A program made the position numbers and the translations under genes. From assembly GCA_023150475.1 (NCBI GenBank), contig JAKLKU010000029.1, positions 1-49,423 of the forward strand: 49,423 bases of DNA, in the 5' to 3' direction. The DNA is from Planctomycetota bacterium. GTDB taxonomy: Bacteria > Planctomycetota > UBA1135 > GCA-002686595. The notes under the pieces were generated by a model that worked only from the letters and a program-made list of their open reading frames with translations, was not told the DNA's origin and made no database searches. Shown here piece after piece: positions 17,401 through 23,951 of this stretch (its first letter is position 1; each line of letters opens with the position of its first letter).

Positions 17401-17995
17401 TGCCGGTGACTTCCATCGTCACGCTGACGATCACGGGCACGTCGCGGCCGAGATCCTTCCTCGCCGAGTCGACCGCGTTGATCACCGCCTTGACGTGCAG
17501 CGGATCCTGGCACGTTTCGATGATCAGTCCGTCGACGCCGCCTTCGATGAGCCCGAGCGCCTGTTCCTTGTACGAACGTTTGAGCGAGTCGTAGTCGATG
17601 TGCCCGAGCGTCGCGAGCTTGGTGCCCGGACCGAGCGAACCGAGCGCGAAACGCGGCCGCTCCTTCGTCGAGTACTTCGCGCACGCAGCTCGCGCGAGAC
17701 CGGCGGCGATGCGATTGATCTCGCGCGTGCGCGCTTCGAGCCCGAACTCGGCGAGCACGTGCGCCATGCCGCCGAACGTGTTGGTCTCGACCATGTCGGC
17801 GCCAGCGGCGAGGTAACGCTCGTGGATCGCCTGGATCACTTCCGGGCGCGACACGTTGATGATCTCGACGCAGTTCTCGAGCCCGAGATAGTCCTTCTCG
17901 AGGTCGAGGTTGGCGGCGTGGATCTGCGTGCCCATCGCGCCGTCGAGGATCAACACGCGTTCTTGCAGTGCTTCGCGGAGGTTGGAGTAGGTCAT
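14468..17995 (-). CDS. metH: Cobalamin-dependent methionine synthase
   Basis: MetH transfers the methyl group of 5-methyltetrahydrofolate to homocysteine through cob(I)alamin. All modules are present in 1175 residues: homocysteine domain 1-310 with zinc ligands C225 (GINCATGP) and C291/C292 (GGCCGTT); pterin domain 335-600 (VGERSNANGSKAF, MIDSTEANVLEAAL); B12 cap and binding domains about 620-845 with DVHDIGKN and lower axial H728; then an Ala/Pro-rich linker (about 850-905) and the reactivation domain to the end (SRFSFGYPACPNLEDQ). Ten bases separate it from the upstream ArsR-methyltransferase gene, so the two are one transcription unit. Length is slightly below the usual approximately 1230 residues, within family range. 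Confidence 0.97.
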   Translation of the reverse strand: MTYSNLREALQERVLILDGAMGTQIHAANLDLEKDYLGLENCVEIINVSRPEVIQAIHERYLAAGADMVETNTFGGMAHVLAEFGLEARTREINRIAAGLARAACAKYSTKERPRFALGSLGPGTKLATLGHIDYDSLKRSYKEQALGLIEGGVDGLIIETCQDPLHVKAVINAVDSARKDLGRDVPVIVSVTMEVTGTMLVGTEMAAAIALLEPYPIDVMGINCATGPREMGEHVRLLGQSSPRAIAVYPNAGLPQVVDGKPFYPLTPEELADWLLRFVEEDGVSIVGGCCGTTPEHIAAVARRIGVRKPKARDVQRIAQVTSLYGVVPLVQDNSVLFVGERSNANGSKAFREHLLAQNLDAMVDMGREQVRDGSHVLDLCCAYVGRDEVSDMTKAVLRYRTEVPVPLMIDSTEANVLEAALKLCGGRCIINSVNLEDGLERCERVLPLAKEFGAAVVCLTIDEQGMAKTADDKVRIAKRLYDVCVKDHGLRPEDLLFDVLTFTICTGNEDDRKLALETIEGIRRVRQELPGVGLLLGVSNVSFGLNPAARHVLNSVFLHHAQDAGLTAAILHSARIEPLHHIDPKARQVAEDLIFDRRRPGYDPLQEFLKLFEGATVAAKKERKLPDDVFERLRWRIVEGERKGLEDDLALALQTKKPLEVINVDLLAGMATVGDLFGRGEMQLPFVLQSAETMKAAVRYLEPLMEKVDGQTRGKLVLATVRGDVHDIGKNLVDIILTNNGYTVFNLGIKQPIQHILDVAHEHAPDAIGMSGLLVKSTVIMKENLEEMNHRKLATPVILGGAALTRKYVEDDLRRIYGGALYYAKDAFEGLEVMEKIVAGAPKPAPRDFTKAASESDGAARATPATATVANAAARAARSVAKAAPATAGERPAPEVDAPALSARELPRDIHYPTAPFLGPRLVEAIHLQSIYPYINETTLFQFQWGYRRKGKDVAEHKKFVEEHVRPIFFELGRQCAKEKILEPKAAYGYWKCVPEGDTLVLLDPKDEGKTAARFTFPRQNGKKNLCITDFFRRDGVPDVVALQVVTVGQRSSDVAREWFAADRYQDYLHLHGLSVEAAEALAEFVHKQIRGELGIAGDDAREIRELFKQGYRGSRFSFGYPACPNLEDQEQLLALLGAEKLGITMSEGFQLHPEQSTSALVVHHPNAKYFTI

Positions 17996-18005
17996 GGTGG
18001 GGGAT

Positions 18006-18941
18006 TCAAGGCTTGCGCGTGGCCGTCGCGACCAGCGTCATGAAGTGCGGCGGTTCAGGATCACGCGCCGCACGTTGGATCGAAACGCGCTCGAAGCCGG
18101 CGTCGGCGACGAGCTGCGAAAGGTCTTGTTCGGTGAAGCCGAGGTGGACGTGCTCGAGCTTCTCGCGCACCCACTCTTCGTGGTGTGCGAGCAGATCGAT
18201 GACGAGCAGCCGTCCGCCGGACACGAGCACGCGCCGCGCTTCACGGAGCGCACGCAGCGGCTCGTGAGCGTGGTGCAACGCTTGGGAGAGCACCACGACG
18301 TCGTGCGAGCGGTCGTCGAGCGGGAGCTCCTCGATGTCCGCTTCGACGGTGACGATGTTCTCGAAGCCCTTCGCCCGCGCGCGTTGGCGCAGTTGATCGA
18401 GCATGCTCGCCGAGATGTCGACGGCGGTGACGCGCTCGGCGACTTCCGCGAGCATCAGCGTGAGCAAACCGTCGCCGATCCCGAGATCGGCGTAACGCGC
18501 CCGCGGCGCGAGTTGGAGCAACGAACGTGCGAGCCCTTCCCACGTGCGGCCGGGGAGCAGTTGCTCGCCGAAGCTCGCCGCGACGCGATCGAAGTACGCG
18601 CGCTTCTTCGCGAGCCGCGCTTCGCGCACGATCGCGAGGCCGGCGAGGTCGGCGGCGAACTCCGGACTCGACCGCGCCTCCTCGAGCACCGACTGCAGGA
18701 GCTTCGAGCCCGGCCCCGGCGCGATCGTGTAGAAGCTGTGCCGTCCCGCGCGCCGGTCGAGCACCAATCCGACTTCCTTGAGCAGCGCGAGGTGGGTGGA
18801 CACCCGGCTCTGCCCCATGTTGAGGATCTCCATCAGGTCCGACCCGGTGAGCTCCTCCTGCGTCAGCAAGTGGAGGATGCGCAGGCGCGACTCGTCGGCG
18901 AGCGACTTGAGCAGGCGGCTGGCTCCGGACGGACCGATCAT
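18006..18941 (-). CDS. ArsR-family regulator fused to a SAM methyltransferase domain (SahR-like)
   Basis: The 311-residue protein has an ArsR winged helix at 1-90 (SRLLKSLADESRLRILHLL; MGQSRVSTHLALLKEVGLV; RRAGRHSFYTI) and a class I methyltransferase domain at about 125-310 (RYADLGIGDGLLTLMLAE; VTAVDISASMLDQLR; DVVVLSQALHHAHEP; GGRLLVIDLL). No metal-binding Cys pair is visible in the winged helix. Regulators of this architecture next to metH and related genes include SahR, described as sensing S-adenosylhomocysteine in Proteobacteria. Position directly upstream of metH supports that role. ATG 18941 starts the domain cleanly; the longer frame is repeat-derived. Confidence 0.88.
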   Translation of the reverse strand: MIGPSGASRLLKSLADESRLRILHLLTQEELTGSDLMEILNMGQSRVSTHLALLKEVGLVLDRRAGRHSFYTIAPGPGSKLLQSVLEEARSSPEFAADLAGLAIVREARLAKKRAYFDRVAASFGEQLLPGRTWEGLARSLLQLAPRARYADLGIGDGLLTLMLAEVAERVTAVDISASMLDQLRQRARAKGFENIVTVEADIEELPLDDRSHDVVVLSQALHHAHEPLRALREARRVLVSGGRLLVIDLLAHHEEWVREKLEHVHLGFTEQDLSQLVADAGFERVSIQRAARDPEPPHFMTLVATATRKP

Positions 18942-19019
18942 GGAATCAAGATACACGGATCCGTCGATCGGCGTCGGCGCTGCGCTGGATAAATGTGACG
19001 TGAAGGAGAGTGTGCCTCG

Positions 19020-19029
19020 GATACTGCCA
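19020..19029 (-). repeat. Solitary copy of GGCAGTATCC
   Basis: Read on the minus strand, this is identical to the 10-mers that follow the transposase-like stops at both window ends. It lies in the 283-base spacer upstream of the SahR-like gene, with no transposase reading frame beside it. It may be a leftover insertion-sequence end or chance. Confidence 0.3.
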
Positions 19030-19106
19030 CCTGCCGCTGTGCACAAAATCGCGCCGGGGGTGCAACCAAAGTCGCCCGCGCCGGTCCATGCAGGAAGCCC
19101 CGCGTC

Positions 19107-19168
19107 GTCGGGACCCTCGAGACCGTCGGGACCGTCGGGCGCGTCGGGCACTCGGGACCGTCAGGCGC
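19107..19168. repeat. Degenerate 9-bp tandem repeat (GTCGGGACC type)
   Basis: About seven units derived from GTCGGGACC lie end to end (units at 19107, 19116, 19125, 19134, 19143, a shortened one at 19152, and 19160). In one frame they would read Gly-Pro-Ser-like triplets, but no gene with a credible start uses them. They sit between the histidine kinase gene and the SahR-like gene. Confidence 0.6.
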
Positions 19169-19224
19169 CGTCACACGCACCGTTCCGGGAGCGGTGCCGC
19201 GCACGACCGTCGCTCACGCCGCGC

Positions 19225-21186
19225 TCACTTCGGCTGCGGCGTGGACGCGTAGATGCGGGTGCTGCACTCCGTGAGCAGTGCTTGCCGGTCGATCGGTTTC
19301 GACAGGTAGCCGGAGCAGCCGGCGGCGAGGCAGCGTTCGCGATCCCCTTCCATCGTGTTCGCCGTCAGCGCGATCACGGGCAGCGTCGACCCCGTCGCTC
19401 GCAGGCGCTCCGTGGCCCGGTAGCCGTCGAGCTCAGGCATCTGCATGTCCATCAGGACCAAGTCGAAGCGCGAAGAGACCGGTGAGGCGCCGAGTTCGCC
19501 CTGCGCCTCGAGTTCCGCCAGCGCGGCGTAACCGTCGTCGACGACCGTGACGTGCGCTCCGGCGCGGCGCAGCATCAAGGAGATCAGGCGTTGGTTGTCG
19601 CGCCCGTCCTCGGCGAGGAGGATGCGTGCGCCGAGCAGCGGCCGGGACACGTCCGCGGCTGCGAGCGCTTCGGATGTCGTCGCGGCATCCACGGAGCCCA
19701 AAGGCGGTGCGTCGCCGTCGTCGCGGCGCGCTCGAGGGAGCGCCGCATCGGGCGTGCAGAGCGGTTCGTGCGAGTCGCTTCCCACCGGCACTCGACACGT
19801 GAAACTGCTGCCGCGCCCCGGTTCGCTCTTCACGGTGATTTCGCCGCCGAGCAACTCGGCGAGACGACGGCTGATCGTGAGCCCGAGCCCGGTGCCGCCG
19901 AACCGACGGGACATCGATCCGTCGGCCTGCGCGAACGGCTTGAACAACTTCGCGAGCTGTTCCGGGGTCATGCCGATGCCGGAATCCTCGATCTCGCAAC
20001 TCAGCCAGCCCTTCTGGCCGGCGCCGGGTTTCCACTCGACGCGCAACCGCACGCGACCGCGCTCGGTGAATTTGATCGCGTTGCCGAGCAGGTTGATCAG
20101 GATCTGGCGCAGCCGCAGCGGATCGGTGCTCACGCGGCGCGGCACCGGACTGGCCCATTCCCGCACGAGATCGATGCCTTTGGCCTTCGCTCGACCGCCG
20201 AGCAGCTCGACCACGTCGTGGACGAGTTCGACGAGGTCGACCTCCACGGACTCGACCGTCATCGCGCCGGCCTCGATCTTCGAAACGTCGAGGATGTCGT
20301 TGATGATCGCGAGCAAGTGGTCACCGTTGCGGTGAATGGTCTCTGCTGCGATGCGGCGTTCGGTCTCCGCATCGGAGTCGTTCTCGCGCAAGAGGTCCGC
20401 GTAGCCGAGGATCGCGGTCAACGGCGTGCGCAGCTCGTGGCTCATGTGCGCGATGAACTGACTCTTCGCGCGATTGGCAGCTTCTTCGGCGTGCCGACGC
20501 TCTCGTTCGTGCTCGAGCTCGAGCCGCGCACGCTCGTCACGCGTGGCGCGCGAGAACAGTACCCAAGCGATCGCCGTCACGATGCCGAGTCCCGCCGAGA
20601 GTGCTGCGAGCGCAGCGACCCAGCGTTCGACGGACGCGTTGGCTTCGGCGGCCCATTCGATCAGCGCCTGCTGCGCGCGGCGATTCCCCTCCGCATAGAG
20701 CTCCTTGTCGCGTGCGTACTCCGCGCCGTCGAGGATCGCTCGCGCGTCGGCGCTGCGGTTGGCGTCGACCAAGTCGAACGCGCGCGATTCCATCGCGACG
20801 AGCCGCACGTTCGCAGCGTCGGTGTCTTGACCGACCTCTCGATCGAAGAGCAGCGGCGCGACGGCACGCAGTTCCTTGATGGCACGATCCAAGCGTTCGA
20901 CGTGCGCGTCGTAGCGCCGCTTCCACCGCGCTTCGCCGGTCGCCGCCGCCATGTTCGCGGACATCGTCAGCACTTCGTCCAGATAGCGGATCTCCGCGGT
21001 CGTCGCGTGGACCCGCCGTTCGCGCGCCGCGAGCTCGCCGGTGCGCTCGGACGCGAATTTCATCGTCAGGCCCGCACTGGTGGCGAGCAGCAGCGACGTG
21101 CCGACGGCGATGAAGAGCGCGAGCCCAGAGCCGAGTTGACGTTCGGCACGCGCCGTCGGCGGGGATGCGACGGAATCGTGGTCCAT
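19225..21186 (-). CDS. Membrane-bound hybrid histidine kinase with receiver domain
   Basis: The 653-residue protein has a membrane helix near 25-45, a periplasmic helical sensor of about 140 residues, and a second helix near 195-215. A HisKA domain follows with the phosphorylated His in FIAHMSHELRTPLTAILGYA, then a HATPase domain (ILINLLGNAIKFTERG N-box; EIEDSGIGMTPEQ G1; FGGTGLGLTISRRL G2), and a receiver domain with ILLAEDGRDN, phospho-acceptor Asp in LVLMDMQMPELDG and LSKPID. It would sense an envelope signal and pass phosphate to an unlinked partner. ATG 21186 is chosen because the membrane helix follows; the upstream frame is Arg-rich. Confidence 0.93.
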   Translation of the reverse strand: MDHDSVASPPTARAERQLGSGLALFIAVGTSLLLATSAGLTMKFASERTGELAARERRVHATTAEIRYLDEVLTMSANMAAATGEARWKRRYDAHVERLDRAIKELRAVAPLLFDREVGQDTDAANVRLVAMESRAFDLVDANRSADARAILDGAEYARDKELYAEGNRRAQQALIEWAAEANASVERWVAALAALSAGLGIVTAIAWVLFSRATRDERARLELEHERERRHAEEAANRAKSQFIAHMSHELRTPLTAILGYADLLRENDSDAETERRIAAETIHRNGDHLLAIINDILDVSKIEAGAMTVESVEVDLVELVHDVVELLGGRAKAKGIDLVREWASPVPRRVSTDPLRLRQILINLLGNAIKFTERGRVRLRVEWKPGAGQKGWLSCEIEDSGIGMTPEQLAKLFKPFAQADGSMSRRFGGTGLGLTISRRLAELLGGEITVKSEPGRGSSFTCRVPVGSDSHEPLCTPDAALPRARRDDGDAPPLGSVDAATTSEALAAADVSRPLLGARILLAEDGRDNQRLISLMLRRAGAHVTVVDDGYAALAELEAQGELGASPVSSRFDLVLMDMQMPELDGYRATERLRATGSTLPVIALTANTMEGDRERCLAAGCSGYLSKPIDRQALLTECSTRIYASTPQPK

Positions 21187-21525
21187 GACGAAGCGGAGCG
21201 GGCGTATCGGCGCGCGTCCCGACGAAAGTGGACCGGTGCGCGTTCCGACGCGTGAATCCACGCGGAAGCGAATTCGCACGCCGCCCTGGGAGGTGCGAGG
21301 TTGGCAAGAGTTGCCGGCTCGACGTCGGACCGGAGCGACGAGTTCGCACGGAACTGGCCGGAGCGAAGTCGCGTGCAGCCGGTGACTCGGGTGGCGGGGA
21401 TCGTCCCGCGTGCGAGCGGCCGCGTTCGGAGCGTCAGCGTGCCGCCACGCCACATTTGGTGGCGGCGCTCGCTCGAGGGGACCACGTCGCAGCGCGGCGC
21501 GCGACGGTTCGACGGGAGCTCGGCA
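21187..21525. other. 339-bp gap upstream of the histidine kinase gene
   Basis: No gene is credible here. One inverted repeat stands out: GCCGCCA (21441-21447) and TGGCGGC (21460-21466) around a 12-base centre. No T-tract follows on either strand, so it is not an obvious terminator. The region should hold the promoter of the kinase gene, but no consensus boxes were recognised. Confidence 0.35.
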
Positions 21526-22122
21526 TCAGCGGTGGCGCACTGCGTCGCCGCGCTCGCCCGCTACGCGCGCCCCGATCCAATCCGAGCGCAGCAAGCCGTA
21601 GACGTAGAAGTCGTGCGGTCGGCCGCGGCAGATCCGGAAGCTGCGCAGGCGACCTTCACGGAGGAAGCCCAGGCGCTCGAGCAAGCGTTGTGAGCGGAAG
21701 TTGTCGACTCGGGTGTAGGCCTGGACGCGGTCGACGCGGTCGTGTTCGAAGGCCCACCCGATCGCGGCGGTCGCCGCTCGTCCCATCAGGCCCTTGCCCC
21801 AGTGGGCGCGCGACAACTCGAACGCGACCTCCGCCCAACGGTGCGCCGGCGACGAGTCGTTGAAACCGCACGTGCCGATCAAGCGATCGTCGTCCCCGCG
21901 AGCGACGGCCCAACGCGACAGATCCCCTTCGTGCCACCGACGAATCGACTTCGCGATCAGGGCCTCGACGAGCGCGGTCGTGACCTCGGGATAACTCGTC
22001 AGCTCGGTGACCGCCGGATCCCGCAGATACTCGTAGAGCGCGCCAGCGTCGCCCTCCCGAAGCGGCCGCAAGCGAGCGCCCTCGATCTCGAGGGTCGGCG
22101 GTTGGCGTGACTCCTGTGCCAT
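21526..22122 (-). CDS. GNAT-family N-acetyltransferase (RimJ/RimL type)
   Basis: The 198-residue protein follows the RimJ/RimL pattern: LRPLREGDAGALYEYLRDP at the start, IGTCGFNDSSPAHRWAEVAF, the acetyl-CoA loop region LSRAHWGKGLMGRAATAAIG, then VQAYTRVDNFRSQRLLERLG followed by FLREGRLRSF. It would acetylate an amino group on a protein or small molecule using acetyl-CoA. Length is typical. It ends 339 bases before the histidine kinase gene on the same strand. Confidence 0.9.
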   Translation of the reverse strand: MAQESRQPPTLEIEGARLRPLREGDAGALYEYLRDPAVTELTSYPEVTTALVEALIAKSIRRWHEGDLSRWAVARGDDDRLIGTCGFNDSSPAHRWAEVAFELSRAHWGKGLMGRAATAAIGWAFEHDRVDRVQAYTRVDNFRSQRLLERLGFLREGRLRSFRICRGRPHDFYVYGLLRSDWIGARVAGERGDAVRHR

Positions 22123-22662
22123 GGGTCGAAGTCGATCGGTCGCTGGTTTCTACCACCTCGGCGCACGAAGCGGCACTCGCACTCGCCCGCACCGCGCACG
22201 TCCGCGCGCGTTCACGACGCAGGATCCTCGAGCCGTTGCGTTTGCGGTCGAGCCCATCGGGAGTCAGACCGCGCCGTCGTCGTTCGGCTCCAAGGGAAAC
22301 ATGACTTTGTCCGACACGCGCACTTCGTCGCTCAACTTCCATCACTGCTTGATTGCTGTCCATCGACTCTCCTGCTGCCGGGCTCTGCCCGGGGTTGGGA
22401 GACGATGGCCATCCCTCAGCTTGCTACCTCAACTCGGAGACCTTTCCGTTGAGCCGCACAGTGCGCATTGCCGCCTATACCTTCGAGGTCCTTGGCACGT
22501 CGCCGTTCCGTCGAAGCGAGGCGTCCTTCATCGTTGTTTTCGCATGATTCTTGACGTCGCGAATCCCGGCCAATCGCCGAGACCCGATCTCCGGGTCCGG
22601 CCACGACGGTGCGACGAGGTCGAGCTCGTCCGAGCTCGAGGCACGCACGGCGGCCGTGGGTC
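22123..22662. other. 540-bp gene-free gap, visibly less GC-rich
   Basis: The gap lies between the MFS gene and the acetyltransferase gene, both minus strand. The part from about 22280 to 22560 is clearly less GC-rich than neighbouring coding DNA. Reading frames here are short and lack domain sense; a 64-codon plus frame (22353-22547) and small minus frames were examined and not accepted. It contains the stem-loop cluster listed separately and could be an RNA gene, a long leader of the acetyltransferase gene, or a mobile-element remnant. Confidence 0.5.
22360..22497 (-). ncRNA. Candidate structured RNA with three successive stem-loops
   Basis: Three stems lie in a row. (1) 22360-22408: CCATCG pairs CGATGG, TCTCC pairs GGAGA, and CCGGGC pairs GCCCGG around loop TCT, 17 pairs in all. 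(2) 22428-22453: CTCAA pairs TTGAG and CGGA pairs TCCG. (3) 22469-22497: TGCC pairs GGCA and ACCT pairs AGGT around TCG. Strand is uncertain; minus is chosen because both flanking genes are minus. No T-tract ends the cluster. I cannot match it to a known RNA family. Confidence 0.35.
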
Positions 22663-23865
22663 CTAGGTACGCGTGCTCGTCGTTGCCAAGGGCCGCGCCG
22701 TGAATGGGAGGAGCATGAGCGCGACGGCTCCCGCGGTGGCGCCGAGCCAGAACGGCGTGGCGTGGCCGACTTCGTCCCAGAGGTAGCCGGCGGCGAGGCT
22801 CGCCAAGAGCGCGGCGAAGCCGAGGCCCATGCGGTAGGCACCGATCGCGGTCGCCTTGAGCTCGCTCGGCGCGCTGTCGACGATCAACGCATTCGCGACG
22901 CCTTGCACGAGCCCCATGTGCACGCCGTAGAGCGCGAAGAGCCACCACAAGTGCGCGCCTCCGAGCGCGGCGAAACCCGAGTACACGCCGACGTACACGA
23001 GGAGGCCGAGCGCGATCATCCGCTTGCGACCGAGCCGATCGCTCGCCGCGCCCGCCGGATACGCCGCGAGCGAATAGACGAGGTTGTAGAGCGCGTAGGC
23101 GAGCACGACGCTCGTCGCGCTGAATCCTTGGTCCTTCGCGCGCAACAACAAGAACGTGTCGCTCGAATTGCCGAGCGCGAAGAGCCACAGCACTCCGGCC
23201 GTGCCCCAGAAACGCCCGGGCAACTCGCGAAAACTCGCGCGTGGCCGAGGCTTCTCCGGACGCGGAGCGGGCTCGCGCAGCGTGAAAGTGATGCCGACCG
23301 CGACGAGCGCGGGCACCGCCGCGAGCGCGAAGATCGTTCGGTACTGATTCCCGAGCCACGCGACGAGCGCGAGCGCGCAGAGCACGCCGACGAACGCGCC
23401 CGCGGTGTCCATCGAACGGTGGAAGCCGAACGCTCGTCCACGTTGCTCGGGCCCGACGACGTCGGCGATCAGCGCGTCGCGCGGCGCACCGCGGATGCCT
23501 TTCCCGATGCGGTCGGCGACGCGCAACACGAGCACCGCCGGCCACGTGAATGCGAGCGCGAGCAGCGGCTTCGACAACGCCGAGAGCCCATAACCCCAAC
23601 GCACGAACGGCACGCGACGCTTCACGCGGTCGGAGCGTTGCCCCGCGACGCCCGAGGTGAATGCGGCCGTGCCTTCGGCGGCGCCTTCGATCCAGCCGAG
23701 CGCCTTGCCCGGCGCGCCGAGCGTCTCGCTGACGAACACCGGGATCAGCGGGTAGAGCATCTCGCTCGCGACGTCGACCAAGAAGCTGATCCAACCGAGC
23801 TTCCTGACTTCCGGCGGCAGCGGTGTCGTCTCGCGCTCCGGCGGCTGGTTCCCGTGCTCGCTCAC
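22663..23865 (-). CDS. Major facilitator superfamily transporter
   Basis: The 400-residue protein is strongly hydrophobic with about twelve membrane spans. It shows the MFS loop pattern GQRSDRVKRRVPF between helices 2 and 3, DRIGKGIRGAPRDALIADV after helix 4, and the second-half copy AASDRLGRKRMIALGL. The DRIGKGIRGAPRDALIAD segment is typical of a widespread subfamily of uncharacterised MFS exporters. The substrate is unknown. It diverges from the ThuA-DUF1080 gene. Confidence 0.92.
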   Translation of the reverse strand: MSEHGNQPPERETTPLPPEVRKLGWISFLVDVASEMLYPLIPVFVSETLGAPGKALGWIEGAAEGTAAFTSGVAGQRSDRVKRRVPFVRWGYGLSALSKPLLALAFTWPAVLVLRVADRIGKGIRGAPRDALIADVVGPEQRGRAFGFHRSMDTAGAFVGVLCALALVAWLGNQYRTIFALAAVPALVAVGITFTLREPAPRPEKPRPRASFRELPGRFWGTAGVLWLFALGNSSDTFLLLRAKDQGFSATSVVLAYALYNLVYSLAAYPAGAASDRLGRKRMIALGLLVYVGVYSGFAALGGAHLWWLFALYGVHMGLVQGVANALIVDSAPSELKATAIGAYRMGLGFAALLASLAAGYLWDEVGHATPFWLGATAGAVALMLLPFTARPLATTSTRT

Positions 23866-23940
23866 GCGGGCATCGTACGGTCGAGCACGTCCGTTGGCGC
23901 ACGACGCGCGGCGAGCGCGACCCTAGAATCGCGGCGATCC

Positions 23941-23947
23941 AAGGAGG
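23941..23947 (+). promoter_or_regulatory. Strong ribosome binding site AAGGAGG
   Basis: AAGGAGG ends four bases before ATG 23952 and fixes that start over upstream in-frame codons. Most genes in the window lack so clear a site. Confidence 0.8.
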
Positions 23948-23951
23948 TCCG

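Noticed and set aside
18942..19100. Possible S-adenosylhomocysteine or cobalamin riboswitch upstream of the metH unit
   Set aside because: Only a CCGAGG-like stretch and a GCCAC-like stretch fit; the remaining conserved core positions and stems were not found.
21301..21693. A 130-codon plus-strand frame upstream of the acetyltransferase end
   Set aside because: It overlaps the acetyltransferase gene antisense, has no domain features, and shows atypical composition.
22282..22350. A short minus-strand frame reading LSDEVRVSDKVMFPLEP
   Set aside because: Codon use looks coding-like but it has no ATG/GTG start, an in-frame stop close upstream, and only about 24 codons; at most a gene fragment.
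22378..22392. CCGGGC/GCCCGG hairpin as a rho-independent terminator
   Set aside because: No T-tract follows on either strand, and it is the tip of a larger 17-pair stem.
22353..22547. A 64-codon plus-strand frame in the gene-free gap
   Set aside because: It has no ribosome site, no recognisable domain, and its sequence forms the stem-loops, so an RNA or spacer explanation is preferred.
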